From NCBI GenBank assembly GCA_012271185.1, contig JAAXGV010000207.1, positions 1-39,170 of the forward strand: DNA of 39,170 nt, in the 5' to 3' direction. Positions 1 to 8,999 of the stretch are shown here, piece by piece (position 1 is the stretch's first letter; every line of letters starts with the position of its first letter). Position numbers and translations under genes: made by a program. Source of the DNA: Rhodothermales bacterium. Its GTDB lineage: Bacteria; Bacteroidota; Rhodothermia; Rhodothermales; Bin80. The notes under the pieces were generated by a model. That model saw only the letters and a list, made by a program, of their open reading frames with translations. It did no database searches and had not been told where the DNA came from.

Positions 1-47
1 ACAGCACGATTGGGACTTGACTCGGATATTCACAGTGACAAAGGTGC

Positions 48-380
48 TTATGTGGGACGCCTTTCCACGCGGTCCACCCACATTGAATGCTGCTCTTTGG
101 CCTGGCAGGGGTAATAGGTGTTGTAACGAATAGCCCGTGGCACGATGTCCATGAGGTGTGGCTCCTTCTCAAACAGGCGACGCAAGATTGGCAGGAGCAC
201 CAGGTACACGAATGCGCATGCGCCCAGCACGATCGGATCAAGACGTGACGCAATGCCCATGCATGCCATGAGCAAGGCAAGAAGCAGGAAGGCATCCTGC
301 GGCAGACCAAAAAGCTGCGGGCGGCGATGAAGAGAGTCATGCACAGCAGCTCGTTGCAGGTATTCATGCGCGGGTGGCAT
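48..380 (-). CDS. VirB3/TrbD-like type IV secretion protein
   Basis: 110-aa C-terminal part of ORF 48..758, starting MPPAHEYLQRAAVHDSL...; a hydrophobic segment (DAFLLLALLMACMGIASRLDPIVLGACAFVYLVLLPILRRLFEKEPHLMDI) typical of VirB3/TrbD. ATG at 378-380 overlaps the TGA of the VirB2-like gene. Confidence 0.6.
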   Translation of the reverse strand: MPPAHEYLQRAAVHDSLHRRPQLFGLPQDAFLLLALLMACMGIASRLDPIVLGACAFVYLVLLPILRRLFEKEPHLMDIVPRAIRYNTYYPCQAKEQHSMWVDRVERRPT

Positions 381-703
381 CAAAGCACTGCGCCCTGAAA
401 CGCGAAGAACTCTGAAATCTGTGCCGCGCCGAAGATGATGACCGCACCCACGACCGTGCGCCCAAGCACTTCGCCAGCCCGGTTGGACCGCGCGATCCAC
501 CATGCAATGCCACCCAGCACTATGATGAGGAGAAAGGCGGCTGTGGCCAGGTCGCCGGTAAGCAGTGCCACCAGCTTTCGTACCGTGCCAGTCGCGATCT
601 CTATGCCGCCGATGCCGCTGGCAGATGCCAGCGCAGGAAAGAGGAGCAGTCCTCCGATGGTTAGCGGCAGTGCCGGAAAAAGGCGTTCCCAGGTGCGTGT
701 CAT
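380..703 (-). CDS. VirB2/TrbC-like conjugal pilin
   Basis: 107-aa protein with signal-like N-terminus (LFPALPLTIGGLLLFPALASASG) and two hydrophobic segments (TGDLATAAFLLIIVLGGIAWWIA; VLGRTVVGAVIIFGAAQI), directly upstream of the VirB3-like gene. Confidence 0.7.
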   Translation of the reverse strand: MTRTWERLFPALPLTIGGLLLFPALASASGIGGIEIATGTVRKLVALLTGDLATAAFLLIIVLGGIAWWIARSNRAGEVLGRTVVGAVIIFGAAQISEFFAFQGAVL

Positions 704-773
704 TGAGCTGAAGGTATGTTGTGCCGATTATACCGTGGACACCAGTGAGCAGACGCACGGGTGCAGCTACGAT

Positions 774-2888
774 TCAGGCAATGTTGCGCCGAAGATCGGC
801 AATCAGGGGGCTGGGCGTGTCGTAGCTCGATATGAGCAGCGTCTTGCGGGCCCGTGTACAGACGACATAGAGCAGCGAACGCTCCTTCCTCAGGAACTCC
901 GCACGTCCAGCGGCACCGGCTGCAGCCTTCATATGTTTGCGGGAAGGCAGGTGTTCGTCGGTCACGCTTGCAGCAATGACATGGTCAAACTCCAGTCCCT
1001 TAACCCGGTGCATCGTTCCAATGCGAATGCCTGGCTTGGCCAGGTTGTCAGGACGAGAGCTCTTGATGGAAAACGTTGGTACGGAACGCATCATCAGCGC
1101 ACCTTTGTATTGACTGACCAGGTCATTGGAGCGCGCCACAAGGCAGATGCGGTGCCACTCGTCGCCACAGCGCAGTTCGGTGATGTACTCCAGGATCCCA
1201 TCGACCTCTTCCTGGAAGGAATTGTAATGGTTGATGACAGGGTCCTCGCCATGCATCAGTGACGTGTAGCCTTTAACCGTGTCGCACGATCCATCGAGAT
1301 CGTCGTAGGGTACGCCTTCAAGAACACCTACTGCACATTCGCGCACTTCCTCGGGAGTGCGGTAGTTGACGCGCAGTCGCCGGCTGCGGCCCTGGATGTT
1401 TATACCGCAATGGCTCAGCACCAGGGGGCGGCCGAAGATACGCTGGTGCGCATCGCCGACAATCATCAGGTTGTTGCTGTCACCCCGCGGCGCGATGGCG
1501 CGAACGAGACGCATAGCTGCGGCAGGCAGATCCTGGGCCTCGTCAACAATCACGCTGCGATACCTGCACGGCTGCTCTTCCAGCCTCTTGGCCATCTCGT
1601 GCATAGTGTCTTCCGGCTCCCGGAGGCCGATGCTCAAAAGGTTTGAGCGATATGCAGAAAAGATCTGCCACAACTTCTGTCTGGACTTGCGGTGCAGCCC
1701 TTTTCCGCGACCTTTTCGCGATACACCCAGGTACTCAGATTCTGTTTCGATGCCGTGGGCCAGCACCACGGCGCTGAACTCCTCCTTGATGAAGTTCAGC
1801 GAATGGGAGAACTCAAAGTCCTGACTGTCAACAGCTTCCTGCCAGTATGTGTTTTTCTCAGCTTCTCTGTAGGCCATACGCCAGTGCAGATCCAGCCGCT
1901 TGCCCTCTCTGTTGACCCAGGCATCAATGTTGATGACTTCAATACTCCAAACGCTTCCGCACTGCACATCTTCTTAAGGTTTGCGCGGACATCCGCCACA
2001 AGGTTCTTGCTGAAAACCAGAAACAGGATTCTGTCCTCAGGCCCGTTAAACACCTCCGTTGCAAGGCGTTTAGCGCGATGCATGGCCACAACAGTCTTTC
2101 CAGTACCGGCTCCGCCAAGCACCCGCATGGGGCCGCGGGCATTCATGTTGACCAGGCTGCGCTGAGCAGGATGCAAGAAGATGCGCCATTCACCCAGTGG
2201 CGCATCTATCATCTCACGCAGTGACGCATCGTCGCGAATGATAACGAATGCAGGTTGGCCCTTTGGGTGCTTGAGAGCATCGCTGTAGTCGTCTCCAGCG
2301 ACCTGCCGGGCCATCACATCAATTTCGCGCACAAGACTGTCATAGTCTGCCCCATCGGCAAGCTCGCTTAGCACAAGTGCTGCGTCCTCGGGGAGATCGT
2401 CCATGTGATCCTCAAGGTCGGACTTTGTGGCAAACGTGCGAACAAGCGCTATCAGATCCTTTGGCACTCCGAGCCGGCAAAGCTGACGATCCCGCCAGGC
2501 AGAAAAAAGATCCTTATCAGCGGGCTTCGTGTCGGTTTCAGCACTGATATGCTGAGTTTCGTAAATCTGGATAACCTTGGTGTCCGGATGGATCGCCACC
2601 TTGTTCTGGCATGCCCACTGGTATGCAGCGTCATGGTTGTCTACCCGCAAACAGATGAGCGTGTTATCCTTTTTTTTCCTGCAGGACGATGGCGCGGTAC
2701 TTCCGGTCAATACGGATCGATCGCAGGTTATCGCTGCCGGCGTTCGTGATAGGTTCAAAATTGAACCCTCCTGAGGTAGGATTAAGGCGGTAACGCTTTA
2801 CGAACTTATTGACTTTATTCCGAATCTGCTGTGGCAAGCGATCTTTCATCGCCATAAACTCGGTCGTCATCGCCAGTGCAACATTCAT
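774..2888 (-). pseudogene. RelE/ParE-like N-terminal domain fused to UvrD/REP-type helicase, disrupted by two frameshifts
   Basis: Three overlapping ORFs form one protein. 2664..3002: MNVALAMTTEFMAMKDRLPQQIRNKVNKFVKRYRLNPTSGGFNFEPI...RSIRIDRKYRAIVLQEKK. 1796..2758: DNTLICLRVDNHDAAYQWA...VLGGAGTGKTVVAMHRAKRLA. 774..1967: IEVINIDAW...VIVDEAQD...RIGTMHRVKGLEFDHVI...LLYVVCTRARKTLLIS. The first and third ORFs share a frame; the middle one is shifted. Confidence 0.75.
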
Positions 2889-3086
2889 GGGTCGTACGGT
2901 CTTAACTGGTGTGATTTCAGGCCATTTCTTGTGGACTCGTGTACGCTGGGAAAGGTCCAGCCGGCTGCGCAGTCTTCGAGCTCGCCGTGGGGCCACAACC
3001 ATGCTGCGGATGCCCTCACAGTGCCACTGTCATCACAGGCGCTTTCACCTGCCTCTGGCGCCGGAACCACGCGGGTGTGCAGCTCT

Positions 3087-6000
3087 TTAGCATAGGGCGT
3101 ACGGCTCGCCTTCGCACCTTTCTTCCCGGCCGGTTGCGAGAGCGTCATGCTTCGGACAGGGTGTGCTGGGTTCCAGCCCATCGTACCGGTCCTGCTCCAT
3201 GCCTGTGGTGCAGAAGAAGCCACGCTGCGGCAAAAACTGAAACAGGTTCATTAGGCGTAGGAACCCGTTCCAGGCGGCTTTAAATCCTTTGCGCCTGGGC
3301 GCTCCGTCATCCAGGTGCACGCATATGCTCACAGCACTTGTATCATAAGCGCTGACTGCAGCCCTGCTGGTTCGCACCAGGATTGTTGCACTGTGGTCAC
3401 TGTCATCCGTGCGCTGGCCCACCAGCGTATCCTCGCCCCTGTCCAGACCAAACCACCGGGGTGCCAGGCCCGAAGCAGCCTCTGACCAGTCTTTTCGGGT
3501 CCAGTCCTGGACACACAATACTGCATGAGCGTAGGCCAGCACGGTCCATCTGGCACGGTGCGGCTCTTTCAGGAAGGCCATGAACAGGTCCATGCTGCCA
3601 GCGGTCCGCACGCTCTTCATGGTGCCGAGGTCGCCGCATGCGTCAGCCAGGTGGTTCAAGAAATGCTCAATCTTTGCTTCCTTGCCTGCATCCAGTGCGA
3701 TGTAGTCCTCGTAATGCGTACCACCGTCGTTTGCTGTCAGATCGTTCCAGGTCAATGACCATACATGGTACCGGCCCGATGCCAGTATGGCCATCCGCTT
3801 GGCGGTATCCTCTGCAAGCTGGCCGCAATGATATGCATAGCCATCAGTGAACACGGCTACTGGCAATGCCCCGCACTGCGAGGCCGGCCTGAAAACGAAG
3901 TCCGGGCGGGACCATTCTGCCAGGTTCTCTTTTGGTCCAAGCGAGACCTGGCATTCTATCTCCCACGTTTGATCGCCATGCGTTAGCCTGTATCCCTCCT
4001 TTCCGTTCCTGAAAACCCTTTCGAACGCGCCGTCGGCTCTCTGCTCCAGCTCCTCCACCAGCTTAACCTCACACTGGCTCTCCAGGAACGGGTTCAGGTC
4101 CACCTGGTCCAAGGACTGTATCCTGGCAAGGTCTGGGCCCTGTTCCAGGATCTTCTCCAGGGTTGCGCTGGCAACCTCCCGCGAAATGCGATCTCTGACC
4201 CAGCTGTTCCGGTAGGCGTACAGGCAGCGGTAGCACCCGTCTTTTGTTGCATCCTGCGCACATTCACACTGCTCAAGGCGCTTCTGCGCGATGCGGAGCA
4301 CCTCCAGAATCTTCTCAGGGCTACGGGCAAGCCCCTTCAGGTATCCGGTGCCCCCTGGCACTGAGTCGTAGATAAAAACGAAAACCTTCCGCCTGGAATC
4401 ATCAGCAAGGGGAGCGCTCTGGATCATGGTGCGCAGGTGGCTCACCCGGCCGCGGAAGTACTCTTTGAGTCCCATGTTGAGTGCTGCACAAAACGAGTCC
4501 GCTTCGCGGGATACCGGGCCGTCCGCAGCTGCGGGCAGCAGTATCCGGACAGCTTCCGAGGTGAACGCATGATACAGGAAGAGCTCGCTGCCGGCGTCAG
4601 GGCCTTTGCCGCGAAGGCAGCAGTCGTAGGCGTGCCTGATGGCACTGTCGCCGTGCATCCGGACCATGCCACATTTCGGGCAGCACGCGAAGCCACGCGT
4701 GTTCTTTTCCTCTCCGGCTATGACAACCGGTATGCAAGGATGCTCATGGCCGAAGTTGACAGTCCGCAGTGCAGCCTTCCGCACATACTCGAAGCCAAAA
4801 GGCACGATGGCTTTCCTGGATACGTAAGCAGGGCTGGCGTCACGACGGCTGAACTGCACGTGTGTGCGGACATGGTACTGCGTCCGCTCGCGCACCTCAG
4901 CGTCATCATATGAGCGACTGGCACGGTCGTTTGACACAGATGCGACGCGTAACATGCGCACCATAGCATGTTTGCGCCCCGTATCACGCCATGTGCTGCT
5001 TTCACACTCCGGGCATCGGGGCTGTGTGGCCGTAGCCACGCGTTCGAGATACATGCAGCTGTCGCAGAAGCGCCAGTCTTCTATGTCCCCGTCCTTAAGA
5101 GTGATCTGTGAAATTCTGACACTGCGGCCACCCGCGTAAAACCTGTTACCTGGCGCAAGCTCCCGGATGGCTGACGCGCCCAGGCGGGTGTATTCATCGG
5201 TTGACACATTTTTGGTGTCCCCTTCGCTGTACAGTATCGTAGACTGCAGTGTGACCAGGCTCTGGGGGAAGGCGTAGTTGGGCAGTATCCCTTCCTTGGT
5301 CAGGAAGTTGAATACCGGCATCTTGTTAATGGTGGCCTTTATAGAGCCAAGCATCCTCCGGTGGCGATGTAGCTCCCTTTCTTCCTGAGCGAAGTTCTGA
5401 TCTTTTGGGCGGGACTTCAGTTGCTCTATCTGCCGCCAGACTCGCCCGATATCTTGTGTCAGCTTTGTACGCTCGTCACGTTTGGTTGCAAACGCTTGCA
5501 GAACGGCAAACCTGAGTGTCGGGTCGCTGCTGGTGTTATCCAGGTTCAGGTAGCACTGCAGCTGCTCCCGACACTGTTTGTCGATGTGTTCTCCAAAGAG
5601 CCCGATGAACTGCTCGAACAGGCTTTCTGCATTCTCGTCAGCGTATGCAAGCCAGCTGTACGGAAACCGCATTTCGTCCTCCTTGTCCAGGTGGCCGAGC
5701 ATCAGGCGCAGGTTAGGGGGTACAGCCTTCTCGCTGACACCGCTGGCGATCCACGAGTCAAGCGTGAACGCAGCCAGCTGGCGCTTAAGCACGGCCGGCG
5801 CGCGCAGGAATGTGCCGGGCACGTGGACATCGCCGGCGATCATGTCTTCCGGTTCTGCAAAGTAGTACAGATCATGCGGCTGTGCAGCGGCGACGGTAAG
5901 CCCGAACGCGTTGCCGTCGCGTCGTCCTGCGCGTCCGATACGCTGCACGTAGTTGGCCTGAGTCGGTGGCACGCTGCAGAGGATAACCGATGATAGGTCT

Positions 6001-8999
6001 CCGATATCAACACCCAGCTCCAGCGTGGGAGTGCAGGAGATGATGTTCGGGTCCCAGGGCAGTGAATCCTGGCGCATGAAGTCTTTCTCCAGCTGCTCCC
6101 GCTCCTTTCTCGCCAATAGCCCCGTATGCTCTTTCGCAACAATCCGCCGCACGTCCGCAGACCGGTATCGTGCACGGTAGTAATCCAGCTGACCCGTATC
6201 GGCGGCCTCGAAGGCTCCGAAGCAGGCGTGCCGTACACAGGGCATACCGACCCACAGCGCGTGCTCATGCTGCGGTACGGTTACCTGGTAGCTGCACTGG
6301 TTGCACCTGCAGCTGTTCACGCTGGTAGTAATCTGGAGCGCATCAGGCCGCAGGCCCCATACGGGGTGCTTTGTGCTGTCCTTTCTGGCCAAGACCTGCA
6401 CCCGCGCGGCCTCGCCAAGCACATAACGGTACAGCTGGTCCTGGATCCAGGGAATCTCGTCGTCAGCAAACAGACTCCTCCTGGCCCACCCGCCAAGCCA
6501 GGTTCTGCGCTGTCCGCTGCCAATGGTCATGAACGTGTCGCTCCGGCCTGACGTGATGAAGGCCGGGCGGGGACTGCGAGGCCCCATGCGGGGCATATGT
6601 TTGATGTGCAGGTCGCTCATCACGCCGTACTGCCTGCCCATCCTTTTGATGTAGTTGCCCAGTACCTCGTGCAGGATGCCTCCACTGACCCGCAGCCGGT
6701 AAATCAGGCCGATCAGGAACTGGTGCAACCTGCGGGCTGTCAGGTTGCGAAGCCCCCCAAGCTCGTTGCGAAGCCGCTCAAGTAAGGGGTCACACGCCAT
6801 CAGCTCCGCACGGGCAAAGGCTGTGGCTGACAGCGTGTTTTCGAGGCTTCGCCCGAGGCGGGCGTTGAGGCCAAAAGCCTGATACACTTCCCATTCGAGC
6901 CGTTTTTCGACGTACGCAACAAGGTCGGAACCTTTGGGCAGCTCGCCGTGCTGCGTCAGATACGCATAGTCTGCCAGCCAGCAGAGGTTGGGCGCGATGA
7001 AGGTGCCGACAAAGTCTATGTCACCGTACGCATCGCGTGCTGCCTGCACATAGCGCGCTGCCAGCACATCGAGTGCTGCGTTTTGCTCATCCTGCAGGAT
7101 ATGCTGCAGCAGTGATGTTCGGACGTTGAATGAAAACGTGCGTGCCTGAAAATAGCCGGCGCGATGCGACGCATCCTGCACTGAGTCAGAGAATGCCAGC
7201 ACCTTCTTGTCATCGTTGTGTCGGGACCCGAAGAGCTGCCCGATCGCTACGGATGTCAGGCTGGCTGCCTGTGCGCCGACAATGCTGACCGTGTTCACAG
7301 CGCCACAGGAGGCGCATGTTATCCGGGACCATGATTTGCCATCCTTCTGGTTTATCAGGTCCGGGACGCTGACGGTAAGGTGGTCCGTACAGTCCGCACA
7401 CGCCTGGGCACTGAGTGGATGGAGGATGCGGCACTTCAGGCAGAGCCGGTACTGGGGGGATTCGATGCGGCTGTCCGGGTACAGGAGGCGAAACTCGGCA
7501 CTGCGACCAAAAAAGGCCCGATAGATTGCGGCGGGGCTGGCTTCAATCACCGGATCGTTCAGCCGCTGTCGCGCCGCCCACCCGGCTGCGCCGCAGTTGC
7601 GGCAGACCGCCAGCGGCAGATGGTTTATTTCCTGCCTGTCCTCCTCCGAATCCTCGAGATCATCGTACCACACCAGGCGTGCATCTTCACGTGTGGATAC
7701 CAGCATCCGTCGGAGCTCGCGTATCCACAGCTGGATGTGCACGTTCAGCAGCGGACGGCTGGGATCCTGGGGGTGACGCGCATAGCTGACCAGGGCCAGC
7801 AGACTCTCCAGCAGCAGGCCCGGGGCCTCAGCCTCCGGTGCAAGCCTGCGCGCAACTGCACGCCATGGCACCGTCGCCGCCTCAACAATCTTGATAAGGT
7901 TGTGAAAGGCCACATGCTGCCTCAGGGACTGCCCCAGCCGGGATCGCCAGCTGCCGCTGACAACCTCATCGGCTGTGATTTCCGTGCCAAACCATGCGTC
8001 ATGCTGCGCTGCAACATATTCCGGCAGTGTGCCGTGGCGGGCTGGCGCGAGGGGCTCCAGGCTTGCCGGAAACGCAACATGTCTGATAAGCTCTTCCCCG
8101 AGAAAATCCCTGGCCGTCAGGCGGTCTTCTGATATGATGGCGTTCTTATCGAACGCTTCGCCAAAGATCTTCTTTGCGTAGTCTTGAAGCGCGTCGGTAT
8201 GCTGTGGCGCCAGTGTGGCTGAGGTTCCGACGGGGCATGCGTCTGGCGCGCGGAGGCGATGCTTCAGGCGTCTCAGCAAGCAGGTCAGATCTGTTTCCTG
8301 AGCGCCGTCGAAGGTGTGCAGCTCGTCCACAACGATAAAACGCAGCGCGCCGGGGCGGTTGTCCTTCCATATCCTGGCATCGCGCGGCCGAACCAGAAGG
8401 TAATCCAGCATCGAGTAGTTGGTGAGCAGGATATCTGGCGGTTTCTGCTGCATGGCCTGCCGCCGGGTGATGATGTTGCCTGCGGTCATACGCCCCTGCG
8501 GCACCGCATCCTGGCCGCCTATGTACAGCCCTGCTGTGACCCGGCCGCGGAGGTCCTTATTGCCATGGACTATGCCCGCGATGCGCAGCGCCTGGTCCAT
8601 AGCTAGCGCATTCATAGGGTATATCAGTATCGCCTTGATGCCTGGCTCACCGGCATGTTGACGGCAGTAGTCCAGGACCGGGTACAGGAACGCTTCGGTC
8701 TTGCCGGAGCCGGTCCCGGTGGCTATGATGGTCGGATCCGGTCTCTTAAGGCGCGCAAAGGCCTTCTCCTGGTGCACGTACGCTGCAAAGGGCAGGGAAA
8801 GCCCGGGAAAGTATGCTGCGCCCTGCGTGCCCACCTTGAAGGGCAGCTGGAACGACACGTAGGCTCCCTTGAACGCTTCTCCTCGCGCCACAAAGTCCGA
8901 TATGGTTCTGGCAAACCGTGACGTGGAGATCCGGTACTGCGTCTGCAGAAAGTCTTCTACGGCCTGCCTGACCTGGCTGCTGAGTACGGAAGGGATCAT
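3087..8999 (-). CDS. Large DEAD/DEAH-box helicase with DUF1998-type C-terminal region and Vsr-like nuclease motif (DISARM-like)
   Basis: 1970 aa. Helicase motifs TIIATGTGSGKTEAFLYPVLDY, FIVVDELHTFDGAQ, PVGTSATL, LGVDIGDLSSVI and YVQRIGRAGRRDGNAFGLTV; DUF1998-like DSVPGGTGYL...CECAQDATKDGCYRCLYAYRN; several Cys pairs; C-terminal RPDFVF...LPVAVFTDGYAYH. Start codon overlaps the methylase stop (ATGA). Confidence 0.85.
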   Translation of the reverse strand: MIPSVLSSQVRQAVEDFLQTQYRISTSRFARTISDFVARGEAFKGAYVSFQLPFKVGTQGAAYFPGLSLPFAAYVHQEKAFARLKRPDPTIIATGTGSGKTEAFLYPVLDYCRQHAGEPGIKAILIYPMNALAMDQALRIAGIVHGNKDLRGRVTAGLYIGGQDAVPQGRMTAGNIITRRQAMQQKPPDILLTNYSMLDYLLVRPRDARIWKDNRPGALRFIVVDELHTFDGAQETDLTCLLRRLKHRLRAPDACPVGTSATLAPQHTDALQDYAKKIFGEAFDKNAIISEDRLTARDFLGEELIRHVAFPASLEPLAPARHGTLPEYVAAQHDAWFGTEITADEVVSGSWRSRLGQSLRQHVAFHNLIKIVEAATVPWRAVARRLAPEAEAPGLLLESLLALVSYARHPQDPSRPLLNVHIQLWIRELRRMLVSTREDARLVWYDDLEDSEEDRQEINHLPLAVCRNCGAAGWAARQRLNDPVIEASPAAIYRAFFGRSAEFRLLYPDSRIESPQYRLCLKCRILHPLSAQACADCTDHLTVSVPDLINQKDGKSWSRITCASCGAVNTVSIVGAQAASLTSVAIGQLFGSRHNDDKKVLAFSDSVQDASHRAGYFQARTFSFNVRTSLLQHILQDEQNAALDVLAARYVQAARDAYGDIDFVGTFIAPNLCWLADYAYLTQHGELPKGSDLVAYVEKRLEWEVYQAFGLNARLGRSLENTLSATAFARAELMACDPLLERLRNELGGLRNLTARRLHQFLIGLIYRLRVSGGILHEVLGNYIKRMGRQYGVMSDLHIKHMPRMGPRSPRPAFITSGRSDTFMTIGSGQRRTWLGGWARRSLFADDEIPWIQDQLYRYVLGEAARVQVLARKDSTKHPVWGLRPDALQITTSVNSCRCNQCSYQVTVPQHEHALWVGMPCVRHACFGAFEAADTGQLDYYRARYRSADVRRIVAKEHTGLLARKEREQLEKDFMRQDSLPWDPNIISCTPTLELGVDIGDLSSVILCSVPPTQANYVQRIGRAGRRDGNAFGLTVAAAQPHDLYYFAEPEDMIAGDVHVPGTFLRAPAVLKRQLAAFTLDSWIASGVSEKAVPPNLRLMLGHLDKEDEMRFPYSWLAYADENAESLFEQFIGLFGEHIDKQCREQLQCYLNLDNTSSDPTLRFAVLQAFATKRDERTKLTQDIGRVWRQIEQLKSRPKDQNFAQEERELHRHRRMLGSIKATINKMPVFNFLTKEGILPNYAFPQSLVTLQSTILYSEGDTKNVSTDEYTRLGASAIRELAPGNRFYAGGRSVRISQITLKDGDIEDWRFCDSCMYLERVATATQPRCPECESSTWRDTGRKHAMVRMLRVASVSNDRASRSYDDAEVRERTQYHVRTHVQFSRRDASPAYVSRKAIVPFGFEYVRKAALRTVNFGHEHPCIPVVIAGEEKNTRGFACCPKCGMVRMHGDSAIRHAYDCCLRGKGPDAGSELFLYHAFTSEAVRILLPAAADGPVSREADSFCAALNMGLKEYFRGRVSHLRTMIQSAPLADDSRRKVFVFIYDSVPGGTGYLKGLARSPEKILEVLRIAQKRLEQCECAQDATKDGCYRCLYAYRNSWVRDRISREVASATLEKILEQGPDLARIQSLDQVDLNPFLESQCEVKLVEELEQRADGAFERVFRNGKEGYRLTHGDQTWEIECQVSLGPKENLAEWSRPDFVFRPASQCGALPVAVFTDGYAYHCGQLAEDTAKRMAILASGRYHVWSLTWNDLTANDGGTHYEDYIALDAGKEAKIEHFLNHLADACGDLGTMKSVRTAGSMDLFMAFLKEPHRARWTVLAYAHAVLCVQDWTRKDWSEAASGLAPRWFGLDRGEDTLVGQRTDDSDHSATILVRTSRAAVSAYDTSAVSICVHLDDGAPRRKGFKAAWNGFLRLMNLFQFLPQRGFFCTTGMEQDRYDGLEPSTPCPKHDALATGREERCEGEPYALC

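Noticed and set aside
1-47. Start of a VirB4-like gene after the VirB3-like gene
   Set aside because: Only 47 bp remain in the window; a GTG start is possible but no motif can be read.
2670-2678. Canonical -1 programmed frameshift heptamer A AAA AAG in the helicase gene
   Set aside because: The incoming frame is GAA AAA AAA GGA, which puts the heptamer in the wrong phase, and the required shift is +1 (or -2), not -1.
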